Origin: Blastococcus sp. TF02-09 | GTDB taxonomy: Bacteria; Actinomycetota; Actinomycetes; Mycobacteriales; Geodermatophilaceae | Assembly: GCF_003319105.1 (NCBI RefSeq) | Contig: NZ_QOHH01000001.1 | Span: 1 to 64,000 of the forward strand | Direction: 5' to 3' | DNA: 64,000 nucleotides | Shown here: positions 44,836-52,709 of the stretch, one piece after another | Numbering within the stretch: position 1 is the first letter of the stretch | Layout of the letters: each line of letters opens with the position of its first letter | The notes under the pieces: model-generated | Told to the model about the DNA's origin: nothing | Seen by the model: the letters and a program-made list of their open reading frames with translations, nothing else | The model's database searches: none | Position numbers and translations under genes: made by a program

Positions 44836-45558
44836 ATGCCGCGCGACGCCGGTCCGGTCGCCGGACGCAGTGCGTGGAAGTGGAGCCGCACCGGCGAGAC
44901 CCGCCGGGTGCTGCTCGACGCCGCCCGCGAGGTGTTCGCCGAGCGCGGCTTCGCGGACTCCAGCGTCGCCGACGTCGTCGAGCGGGCCGGCTCCAGCGTC
45001 GGGAGCCTGTACCACCACTTCGGCGGCAAGAGCGAGCTGTTCCTCGCCCTCTGGGAGGACTGGCAGGGCAGCCAGGAGCAGCGCGCCGCCGAAGCGGTCA
45101 CGGCCGCCCGGCGGGCGGGGGAGCAGCGCCCGCTGGCGCTGTTCGTCGCCGGTGCCCGCGGCTTCCTGCGTGGTTCGTGGGAGGGCCGCAGCCTGGGCAG
45201 CCTGTTCGTCGACAAGGACGGCCCGCCCGGCTTCGAGCTCATGCGGCGCACCCGCGGCCACGAGTGGCTGCGGCAGAACTCGCTGCTGCTGCGCGCACGG
45301 GACGACGCCATCGGCCGGGTCACCGTCTCCGTACTGACCACCGTCATCGGGGAGGCCGGCCGCGAGGTCATGGCCAGCCGCACCCGCCGCGAGGCGGAGG
45401 CCATCGTCGACGCCGCCGTGGAGATGATCGAGCGGCTCGGCGTCCTCGCCGAGGAGGCCGAGCTCCTGGACCAGCCGGACGCTCCCGCCCCGGAGGACTC
45501 CGCGTCCCGGGACGAGCTGCCGCAGCCAGGCGCCGGCACGGCGATCGCCGGCGCCTGA
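44836..45558 (+). CDS. TetR-family regulator of the CoA-ester cluster
   Basis: A 240-residue repressor: the HTH reads ADSSVADVVERAGSSVGSLYHHFGGKSELFLALW (about 42-75). The C-terminal ligand domain is helical and ends in a Pro/Glu/Ser-rich tail. It is preceded by a perfect 17-bp palindrome, and two near-identical sites precede the MBL operon and the MFS/MaoC divergent pair, so this protein is the most probable repressor of all three units. The inducer is probably an acyl-CoA intermediate, an inference. Confidence 0.9.
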   Translation: MPRDAGPVAGRSAWKWSRTGETRRVLLDAAREVFAERGFADSSVADVVERAGSSVGSLYHHFGGKSELFLALWEDWQGSQEQRAAEAVTAARRAGEQRPLALFVAGARGFLRGSWEGRSLGSLFVDKDGPPGFELMRRTRGHEWLRQNSLLLRARDDAIGRVTVSVLTTVIGEAGREVMASRTRREAEAIVDAAVEMIERLGVLAEEAELLDQPDAPAPEDSASRDELPQPGAGTAIAGA

Positions 45559-45565
45559 CCGCAGG

Positions 45566-46426
45566 TCACTCGGGGGCGCCGACCTCCGCCCGGCCGCGGT
45601 CGATGACGACCGTGCCGTCGCCGCGCAGGGTCCGGAACAGCAGCGCGCCCTCGGGGCCGCCGTCCTGGCGCCAGATGCGGACGGTCAGCTCATCGCCGGG
45701 CAGCACCGGCGAGCTGAACCGCCCGGACATGGCGCGGAACTGCCCCGGGTCGCCGCCCATGGCCGACATCAGCAGGGCGCGGCCGGTGATCCCGTAGGTG
45801 CAGAGCCCGTGCAGGATCGGCCGCTCGAAGCCCGCGCGCGCGGCGAACGCCGGGTCGGAGTGCAGCGGGTTGCGGTCGCCGTTGAGGCGGTACAGCAGCG
45901 CCTGCTCGGGCCGGGTGGCCAGGGTGACCTCCCAGTCCGGCTCCCGGTCGGGCTGCGTCCAGTCGTCGGCCGCCGCGGGCGCGCCGGACTCGACCTGCTC
46001 GCCCCGGATGAAGATCGAGCTGCGCGTGGTGATCAGCGGTGTGCCGTCGGCGTCGGTCGCCGTGGACGACGACGTGACCAGGGCGCCGCTGCGCTTGCCC
46101 TCCATCGACTGCACGCGGGCCTGCGCGCGCAGGGTGCCCTCCACGGGCAGCACCCGGTGCAGCCGGATCGCCTGCTCGGCGTGCACCAGCATCGTGCGGT
46201 CGAAGTCGCCGATGCCCGGCCCGGGGGCCTGGGCGAGCAGCACGCCGAAGGTGGGCAGCACCTGCTGCTCCACGCCGTGGCTGTTCTCCGTGGTGAACGG
46301 CAGCTCCTGGGCGGGGTTCCCGAGCCCGGCCCCGACGCCGACGGCGTAGAGCAGGGCGTCCTTGGACGACCAGCTCCGCTCGTGGACGGGTCCCTCGCGA
46401 CCGATCGCCGACGGGTCCAGTGGCAT
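45566..46426 (-). CDS. MaoC-like acyl-CoA hydratase (double hot-dog)
   Basis: A 286-residue enzyme with two hot-dog folds. The hydratase motif in the second half is YRLNGDRNPLHSDPAFAARAGFERPILHGL (Asp and His are catalytic), and the first half has FTTENSHGVEQQVLPTF as the inactive repeat. It probably adds water to 2-enoyl-CoA in peroxisomal-type beta-oxidation or a steroid pathway (ChsH1/2-like). ATG at 46426. It is divergent from the MFS gene, with copy 3 of the operator in between. Confidence 0.92.
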   Translation of the reverse strand: MPLDPSAIGREGPVHERSWSSKDALLYAVGVGAGLGNPAQELPFTTENSHGVEQQVLPTFGVLLAQAPGPGIGDFDRTMLVHAEQAIRLHRVLPVEGTLRAQARVQSMEGKRSGALVTSSSTATDADGTPLITTRSSIFIRGEQVESGAPAAADDWTQPDREPDWEVTLATRPEQALLYRLNGDRNPLHSDPAFAARAGFERPILHGLCTYGITGRALLMSAMGGDPGQFRAMSGRFSSPVLPGDELTVRIWRQDGGPEGALLFRTLRGDGTVVIDRGRAEVGAPE

Positions 46427-46501
46427 GGGGGTACGCCTCTCCTCGACTCCTGGCGCTGCTCTGCGCCGCCCGGCCAGCATGCCGCACCGCCGTCCTCAGC
46501 T

Positions 46502-46518
46502 CTAGAGCCCTGTTCTAG
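46502..46518. promoter_or_regulatory. 17-bp palindromic operator, copy 3
   Basis: CTAGAGCCCTGTTCTAG matches the CTAGAACnnnGTTCTAG palindrome with one mismatch. It lies between the MaoC gene (minus) and the MFS gene (plus) and touches TAGTAT, the likely -10 of the MFS gene. Confidence 0.65.
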
Positions 46519-46544
46519 TATTGCCGGGACAGTGGGGAGGGCGG

Positions 46545-48101
46545 ATGTCCTGGTCGACCGCCTCGCGGCCCGACGGGCTCGAGCAACCGGTCGTCGGCAC
46601 CTCGGCGGCGACGGACAGCCCCGAACCGGCGTTGCCCCCCGTTCCGCATCCCGAGCCGGCCCGCGACACCGACGACCCGGCGGTCATGCGCGAGGCCTGG
46701 CGGGTGCTGTCCGTCGTGGGCCTGGCGAGCATGTTCTCGGGGATGTCCAACAGCGCCCTGAACGTGGCGCTGCCCGCGGTGGCGCGGGAGTACGACGCCT
46801 CGGCGACGGCGTCGAGCTGGATCCTGCTGTCGTTCATGCTCACCCAGACGCTGCTCATGGTGTCCTTCGGGCGGCTGGCCGACCTCTTCGGACGCCGGTC
46901 GATGTACCTCACCGGCCTGGCCGTGTTCACCGTGGGCAACCTGCTCGCGGGGTTCGCGCCGGACGCGTGGTGGCTGGTCGCCTGCCGGGTGCTGCAGGCC
47001 GCGGGCGCGGCGATGCTGCTCACCAACAGCGCCGCCCTGGTCACCGGCGCCTTCCCGCGGCACCGGCTCGGCCAGGGCATGGGCATCTACCTGGCCTCGT
47101 TCTCCGTCGCCCAGCTCGTCGGGCCGACCCTCGGCGGCTTCCTGGCCGAGCACGTCGGCGTCGAGTGGCTGTTCTGGTCCAACGTGCCGGTCGGCATCGG
47201 CTGCCTGGTGTGGGGGATCGTGGCGCTGCCGCCGGTACCCCGCTCCGGCGAGCGGCTGGCCCTCGACGTCCCGGGCAACCTGCTGGCCTTCCTGGGACTG
47301 GGCTGCGGTCTGGTGGCCCTCTCGCAGGTCACCTCGCTGGGCTGGTCGCACCCCGTCGTCGTGGGCGGCCTCCTTGCCTTCGCCGTCCTGCTGCCGGCGT
47401 TCCTGCTCGTCGAGGGCCGGGTGCGCGACCCGCTGATGGACACCCGGCTGTTCGAGGACCGCAGCTTCTCCTGGGGGCTGAGCGCCTCGTTCCTCAACGC
47501 CATCAGCAACTTCGGCGTCGTGCTGCTGGTGTCGCTCTACCTGCAGGCCGTGGGTGGGGAGGACGCGCTGTCGGCGGGGCTCAAGGTGCTGCCCCTGGCG
47601 GTGTCGGCGCTGATCTTCTCCGCGGCGTCGGGCTTCTTCCAGCGGTGGGTCGAGGCGCACACCCTCACCGTGCTGGGCAACGCCGCCACCGCCGCCGGCC
47701 TGGGCGTCCTGCTGCTCTTGGGGTCCGAGGTGAACGACGCCGCGGTGCTGATCGGGCTGGTCCTCACCGGCGCGGGCTCCGGCTTCTTCATGCCGTCCAA
47801 CACCCAGGTGCTGCTGGCCACGATGCCCAGCGAGCGGCTCGGCATCGCCAACGGCATGCGGCTGATGCTGCAGAACACCGGCGCGGTCCTGGGCACCGCG
47901 GTGATCCTCACCGTGCTCACCAGCCCGCTGCCGCGGGAGCTCCGGCGCTACGTCTTCTCCGGGACCATCTCCGAGGTCTCCGACGCCGGCCTCGCCGACC
48001 TGCTGACCGGCTACCGGTGGACGGCGGTCACCCTGCTGCTGGTCTGCCTCGGGGCCATCGTCTGCTCGCTGGGTGCCCGCCGGGCGGTGCGGCGCGCCTG
48101 A
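46545..48101 (+). CDS. MFS transporter, DHA2 (14-helix) family
   Basis: A 518-residue proton-coupled efflux or uptake permease with about 14 hydrophobic segments after a roughly 50-residue N-terminal tail. Motif A is SFGRLADLFGRRSMYL, followed by QAAGAAMLLTNSAALV and GPTLGGFLAEHVGVEWLFWSNVPVG (motif C region). ATG 46545 after GGGGAGG. Members mostly export drugs or metabolites; here uptake or export of the cluster substrate is inferred from the shared operator. Confidence 0.93.
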   Translation: MSWSTASRPDGLEQPVVGTSAATDSPEPALPPVPHPEPARDTDDPAVMREAWRVLSVVGLASMFSGMSNSALNVALPAVAREYDASATASSWILLSFMLTQTLLMVSFGRLADLFGRRSMYLTGLAVFTVGNLLAGFAPDAWWLVACRVLQAAGAAMLLTNSAALVTGAFPRHRLGQGMGIYLASFSVAQLVGPTLGGFLAEHVGVEWLFWSNVPVGIGCLVWGIVALPPVPRSGERLALDVPGNLLAFLGLGCGLVALSQVTSLGWSHPVVVGGLLAFAVLLPAFLLVEGRVRDPLMDTRLFEDRSFSWGLSASFLNAISNFGVVLLVSLYLQAVGGEDALSAGLKVLPLAVSALIFSAASGFFQRWVEAHTLTVLGNAATAAGLGVLLLLGSEVNDAAVLIGLVLTGAGSGFFMPSNTQVLLATMPSERLGIANGMRLMLQNTGAVLGTAVILTVLTSPLPRELRRYVFSGTISEVSDAGLADLLTGYRWTAVTLLLVCLGAIVCSLGARRAVRRA

Positions 48102-48116
48102 GAGCTGCGGCCGTCC

Positions 48117-49027
48117 TCAGCGCGGGCCGAGCGGGCGGACCATGCCCTCCTGCGCGACGGTCATGACCAGCCGGCCGGCCCGGTCGAACAGCCGCCCGGA
48201 GCAGTGGCAGCGACCGCCGGCGGCCCAGGTGCTCTCCTGCTCGAAGCAGAGCCACTCGTCGGCCCGCGCGGGGGAGTGCAGCCACACGGCGTGGTCGAGG
48301 CTGGCCGCGGCCACGTCGGGCGCGCCCACCGCGCGGGCGTGCGGCGCCAGCGAGGTGGAGAGCATGAGCATGTCCGAGGCGTAGGCCAGCGCGGCCGCGT
48401 GCACCAGCGGCTGGTCGGGCAGCGGTTCCAGGGAGCGCATCCAGAACCGCTGCTGCGGCGGCGCCGGCTCGCCCCGGGACGCCGCGACGCGGGGGAGCTC
48501 GCCGTCGAAGCGGATGTCGAACGGGTGCCGCCGGGTCAGCTGCTCGAACCACTCGCGCAGCGGGCCGTCGATCTCGGCGGCGGCCTCCTGGGCGGTGGGC
48601 AGCGACTCTGGCTCCGGGGCGAGCAGCTGCGGGACCTGGTGCGTGAAGCCGGCCTCGGCCACCTGGAAGGATGCGGTCAGCTCGAGGATGGCCCGGCCGG
48701 ACTGCTCGGCGGTGACCCGGCGGGTGCTGTACGACCCGCCGTCGCGCACCCGCTCGACCCGGAGACCGGTGGGCGCCGACGCCTCGCCGGCGCGCAGGAA
48801 GTAGGCGTGCAGGAGTGCGCGGCCCGGCCCGGGTCGACGGTGGCGCCGGCGGCCAGCAGCGACTGCGCGACGACCGCGCCGCCGAAGGAGCGCTCGGGCG
48901 ACCGGCGCCGCGGGCCGGCGCGGAACCCGTCGTCCCCGGTGGGGGAGATCCGCAGCACACCCGCCCAGCCGTCGCGGACGACGTCCGGCTCGAGCTCGCC
49001 GCTGACCTGCATCTCCTCACCCTGCAC
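48117..49027 (-). pseudogene. Acyl-CoA thioesterase (TesB-like), frameshifted
   Basis: The N-terminal part (from 49027 or ATG 49012) reads FGGAVVAQSLLAAGATVDPGRAAHS, then the frame changes; the other frame continues LHAYFLRAGEASAPTGLRVERVRDGGSYSTRRVTAEQSG and ends with FDRAGRLVMTVAQEGMVRPL. Together they make a normal TesB protein (double hot-dog, hydrolyses acyl-CoA). The break lies near 48811: a CTCCTGCAC run would need one more C to restore the frame. The gene sits between the MFS gene and the second TetR. It could be a recent null mutation or a sequencing error. Confidence 0.8.
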
Positions 49028-49056
49028 GAAACTTCGACCCCTTCACGCCCACCCTC

Positions 49057-49086
49057 TTGACCTGTTAAGTGAATCACTATTCAATT
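49057..49086 (+). promoter_or_regulatory. Leaderless promoter with palindromic operator for the second TetR
   Basis: TTGACC at 49057-49062 and TTCAAT at 49080-49085 are separated by 17 bases. Transcription would start at 49093, on the GTG start codon itself. The palindrome AA.TGAAT....ATTCA.TT (49067-49086) overlaps the spacer and -10, so the TetR would repress itself and perhaps the divergent thioesterase. Confidence 0.6.
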
Positions 49087-49092
49087 CGTGGC

Positions 49093-49704
49093 GTGGGACG
49101 CATCGCGGGCGCGACGGGCGCACGGACACGGCAGCGCCTGCTGCGTGCCGCCGCCGACGTGTTCGCCCGCCGGGGGTACGACGGCACGCGCGTCGCCGAC
49201 ATCGCCTCGGAGGCGGGGCTGAGCAACAGCGCCCTCTACGCCTACTTCACGTCGAAGGCCGAGCTCCTCGTCGGAGCACTGCGCACGCACGGCCGCCGTC
49301 CGCTGGAGGACATGGTCGCGGCCGACCCCCGGCGCTCGATCGTCGACATGCTCATGCGCACCGGTGTCGGCCTGACCGAGCGGCCGGACGCCGACCGCTA
49401 CCTGGTCATCGAGGCGCTCATCGCCGTCCGGCGCGACCCGGAGGTCGCCGCGTCGATGACCGGCTACGTCCGCGAGCGGGCCGAGTGGATGACCGGCCTG
49501 ATCGAGCAGGCACAGCTGCGCGGCGAGATCGACGCGACCGTGTCCGCCCGGGCCATCGCCCACCTGGCGACGGCGCTGGCCATCGGCAGCACCCTGCTCA
49601 CCCCTGATCTGCACGACGTCGGCGACGAGGAGTGGACGGCGCTGCTGTCCCGGGTCGTGACGAGCATCGCCCGTACCGAGGAACAGATGGGAATCCGCAC
49701 ATGA
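49093..49704 (+). CDS. TetR-family transcriptional regulator (second)
   Basis: A 203-residue repressor: HTH GYDGTRVADIASEAGLSNSALYAYFTSKAELLVGAL (about 30-65), then an all-helical ligand domain (ADRYLVIEALIAVRRDPEVAA). A frame start at 49069 would place the operator inside the coding region; the GTG at 49093 is the predicted transcription start, so it is preferred. It heads a ferredoxin-P450 unit with four-base overlap to the ferredoxin gene, and so probably controls it. Confidence 0.88.
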   Translation: MGRIAGATGARTRQRLLRAAADVFARRGYDGTRVADIASEAGLSNSALYAYFTSKAELLVGALRTHGRRPLEDMVAADPRRSIVDMLMRTGVGLTERPDADRYLVIEALIAVRRDPEVAASMTGYVRERAEWMTGLIEQAQLRGEIDATVSARAIAHLATALAIGSTLLTPDLHDVGDEEWTALLSRVVTSIARTEEQMGIRT

Positions 49705-49925
49705 AGGTCCAGATCGACGCGCAGCTGTGCCAGGGGCACGGTCGCTGCTACGACCTCGCCCCCGACCTCTTCGGCGAGGACGACGAGGGCTACGCCACGC
49801 TCACCGCGCTCACGGCCGACGGCATCGTGCCCGAGGGTCGCGAGGGCGACATCCGTCTCGCGGCAGCCAACTGCCCCGAGTCCGCTGTTCTCGTCCTTGA
49901 GGAGGCACTGAATGACCGTCGATGA
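49701..49925 (+). CDS. 3Fe-4S ferredoxin
   Basis: A 74-residue electron carrier: CQGHGRC (Cys 10 and 16) and a late CPE (about Cys 58) give the three-cysteine pattern of the 3Fe-4S P450-partner ferredoxins. ATG overlaps the TetR stop by four bases and its own end overlaps the P450 start by 14 bases. So this is the dedicated redox partner of the P450, with electrons from the reductase at 51272. Confidence 0.96.
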   Translation: MKVQIDAQLCQGHGRCYDLAPDLFGEDDEGYATLTALTADGIVPEGREGDIRLAAANCPESAVLVLEEALNDRR

Positions 49926-51180
49926 CAGGTTCACCGACTCGCCGTTCCAGAAGGCTGATCCCGCCGAGCTCACCCGGTTCGAGGTGATGGACGGCCCGGT
50001 CTCCGACTGGGCCACCGACTTCTCGCACATGGACGAGCAGTACGCGGAGAACGCCCACGAGATCTGGGACGACCTGCGTGGCCGCTGCCCGATCGCGCAC
50101 ACCGAGCGGTTCGGTGGCGCGTGGCTGCCGACGAGGTACGAGGACGTCCAGGCGATCGCCTACGACACCGAGCACTTCACCTCGCGCGCCATCATCGTGG
50201 GCAACTACCGGCCCCCGCTGGATCTGGCTCCCGTCGGCGGTGTGCCCCCGATCTCGTCCGACCCGCCATTCCACCACGACGCCCGGAAGCTGCTGCTGCC
50301 GGCGTTCACCAAGGCGAACGTCGCGAAGCAGGAGGTCACCACCCGGGAGTTCTGCCACTCGCTGATCAACGCCTTCGAGGGCCGCGACCTCGTCGACGCC
50401 GCCACCGAGTACGCGATGCACATCCCGATCCGGGTCATCGCCGACATGCTCGGCTTCCCGACCGAGGACACCCCGAGGTTCAAGGTGTTCGTGGAGAACG
50501 CGCTCGAGGGCATCAACCGCTCGCCGGAGGAGCGCGAGGCCTCGACCGAGGTGCTCTTCACCTACCTGCTGGAGCAGGTCCGCGACCACATCGACAACCC
50601 GCGCGACGACCTGACGACCTACCTCATCAACGCCGAGCTCTACGGCCAGAAGCTGGCCCCGCAGCACGTGGTGGGGACGATGGCGCTGCTGCTCATCGCC
50701 GGCATCGACACCACGTGGAGCGCCATCGGCGCCTCGCTGTGGCACCTGGCGAAGAACCCCGAGGACCGCAAGCGCCTCGTGGAGGAGCCGGCCCTGCGCG
50801 CGACAGCGGTGGAGGAGTTCCTCCGGGCCTACGCCCCCGTGACCATGGCCCGCCTGGTCAAGGAGGACGTCGAGCTCGGTGGCGTCGAGATGAAGAAGGA
50901 GGACTGGGTCCTTCTGCCCTTCCCGGCCGCGAACCGCGACCCGGAGAAGTTCGAGCGGGCCGACGAGGTCGTCATCGACCGCGAGGTCAACCGGCACGCC
51001 GCGTTCGGCCTGGGTATCCACCGCTGCGCGGGCTCGCACCTCGCCCGCATGGAGCTGCGCGTCGCCCTCGACGTGTGGCTGGACCGGATCCCGGAGTTCT
51101 CCCTGGCCGAGGGCGCGCCCATGCGCTGGTCGACCGGGCAGATCCGTGGTCCCCGGATGCTGCCGATCACCATCGGCTGA
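49912..51180 (+). CDS. Cytochrome P450
   Basis: A 422-residue soluble heme monooxygenase. The I-helix oxygen motif is LIAGIDTTWSAIG (about 262-274; a variant of AGxDTT), the K-helix EEFLR (about 302), and the heme loop FGLGIHRCAGSHLARMELR with the axial Cys (about 366). The core of the active site resembles bacterial camphor/terpineol-type P450s; the substrate is unknown. ATG at 49912. It lies between its ferredoxin and reductase genes, and in a cluster for acyl-CoA catabolism, so it probably hydroxylates a terpene- or steroid-like or alicyclic substrate at the start of its breakdown. Confidence 0.94.
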   Translation: MTVDDRFTDSPFQKADPAELTRFEVMDGPVSDWATDFSHMDEQYAENAHEIWDDLRGRCPIAHTERFGGAWLPTRYEDVQAIAYDTEHFTSRAIIVGNYRPPLDLAPVGGVPPISSDPPFHHDARKLLLPAFTKANVAKQEVTTREFCHSLINAFEGRDLVDAATEYAMHIPIRVIADMLGFPTEDTPRFKVFVENALEGINRSPEEREASTEVLFTYLLEQVRDHIDNPRDDLTTYLINAELYGQKLAPQHVVGTMALLLIAGIDTTWSAIGASLWHLAKNPEDRKRLVEEPALRATAVEEFLRAYAPVTMARLVKEDVELGGVEMKKEDWVLLPFPAANRDPEKFERADEVVIDREVNRHAAFGLGIHRCAGSHLARMELRVALDVWLDRIPEFSLAEGAPMRWSTGQIRGPRMLPITIG

Positions 51181-51186
51181 TGTACT

Positions 51187-51229
51187 CGGAGCCCCGGCGG
51201 GTCGTGCTCTCACGGACGCCGGGGCTCCG
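51187..51229 (+). terminator. Hairpin between the P450 and the reductase genes
   Basis: CGGAGCCCCGGCG at 51187-51199 pairs with 51217-51229 over 13 bp with a 17-base loop. It could terminate or attenuate the transcript, so the reductase may be made at lower level than the P450. Confidence 0.6.
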
Positions 51230-51271
51230 GCACGTCCAGCGCCGCCCTGCACCAGAGAGTGGGTTCCACCC

Positions 51272-52516
51272 GTGACCACGGAGACCGTCGTCGTCGTCGG
51301 CTCGTCGACCGGCGGGGTGCGCACCGCGCAGGCCCTGCGCCGCGAGGGCTTCGCCGGCCGGATCGTCCTCGTCGGTGAGGAGCCGCACGAGCCCTACGAC
51401 AAGCCGCCGCTGTCCAAGCAGTACCTGGCGGGGGAGTGGGAGCTCGACCGGCTCGCGCTGATCACCCCGGAGGCGGCGGCGAGCGCGGAGATCGAGCTGC
51501 GACTGGGGGTCGCGGCCGTGCGCCTCGACGTCGCGGCGCGGCAGGTGCTGCTCGCCGACGGCACGGCGCTGGACTTCGACCACATCGTCGTCGCCACGGG
51601 GGCCGCCGCCCGGCCCTCACCGTGGCCCGCGGACTCCGGTGTGCACGTCATCCGCACCCTGGCCGACGTCGACGCGCTCCGGGCGGACCTCGCCACCGGG
51701 GGAGCGGTCGTCGTCGTGGGCGGTGGTGTCGTGGGTGCCGAGGCGGCCGCCACCATCCGCACGCTCGGGCACGCCGTCACCGTCGTCGACCCGCTGGCGA
51801 CGCCGCTGGCCCGGCTGGTCGGCCCCGAGGTCGGCCGACCGCTGGAGGAGCTGCACCGCAGGCACGGCGTGGACACGCGCTTCGGCGTCGGCGTCGAGGG
51901 CATCGACGGCAGCGCCGGCAACCTGGCCGTGCGGCTCACCGACGGGTCGACGCTGAGTGCGGCCACGGTGCTCGTCGGCATCGGGGCGGTGCCCAACGAC
52001 GGGTGGCTGGCCGACTCGGGGCTGCTGGTCGACAACGGCGTCGTCTGCGACCGGTACTGCCGGGCGGTGGACTCCGAGCGGGTCTGGGCGGTGGGCGACG
52101 TCGCCCGCTGGCAGGACCCGCGCTACCCGGCCGACGTGCGCCTCGAGCACTGGACGAACGCCGTCGAGCAGGCCGCCGCGGTCGCGCACAACATGGTGCA
52201 CCCCGACGACCTGCAGCCCTACAGCCCGCTCGAGTACGTGTGGAGCGACCAGTACGACTGGAAGCTCCAGATCGTCGGGCATGCCGCGCGCGGTGGGCGG
52301 TACGAGGTCGTCGGTGACCTGGGGTCCGACCCGGCGCGGGCGGCGGTCCTCTACTCCGACGACGACGGCCGGCTGATCGGCTCGGTGACGGTGAACTGGC
52401 CCAAGTCACTGGTCACCAGCCGCCGGGCGCTGACGGCGGGCGACGTCGACTTCGAGCAGTTCGTCGAGCAGATCAAGGCCCTCCCCGCCAAGCCCCCGGC
52501 GCCGGCCGCCCGCTGA
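51272..52516 (+). CDS. FAD-dependent ferredoxin reductase
   Basis: A 414-residue NAD(P)H:ferredoxin reductase of the rhodocoxin/putidaredoxin reductase type. FAD-binding start VVVVGSSTGGVRTAQAL (an altered GxGxxG), the partner motif EPHEPYDKPPLSKQYL, the NAD(P)H motif AVVVVGGGVVGAEAA (about residues 150), and ERVWAVGDVARW near the second FAD segment. GTG 51272. It supplies electrons to the 3Fe-4S ferredoxin for the P450. The C-terminal Trp/Tyr stretch (VWSDQYDWKLQIVG) is the reductase dimer/FAD region. Confidence 0.93.
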   Translation: MTTETVVVVGSSTGGVRTAQALRREGFAGRIVLVGEEPHEPYDKPPLSKQYLAGEWELDRLALITPEAAASAEIELRLGVAAVRLDVAARQVLLADGTALDFDHIVVATGAAARPSPWPADSGVHVIRTLADVDALRADLATGGAVVVVGGGVVGAEAAATIRTLGHAVTVVDPLATPLARLVGPEVGRPLEELHRRHGVDTRFGVGVEGIDGSAGNLAVRLTDGSTLSAATVLVGIGAVPNDGWLADSGLLVDNGVVCDRYCRAVDSERVWAVGDVARWQDPRYPADVRLEHWTNAVEQAAAVAHNMVHPDDLQPYSPLEYVWSDQYDWKLQIVGHAARGGRYEVVGDLGSDPARAAVLYSDDDGRLIGSVTVNWPKSLVTSRRALTAGDVDFEQFVEQIKALPAKPPAPAAR

Positions 52517-52709
52517 TTCGCTGACTGGCGAGAGCCCGGCGAGAACCGCCCCGAGTCCGGATCGTGCCGCACTCCGCTGCCGACCTCGGTTGGTCTGCGG
52601 CGACTTGTCCGTATGACGTCCCGTCTCCGGAAAGATCACCGGGCGGGTCTATCGGGACGTCATGGTTTGAGTGGCACGCCGCGCCTGCTGTCACCGGTCG
52701 GCGTTCGGC

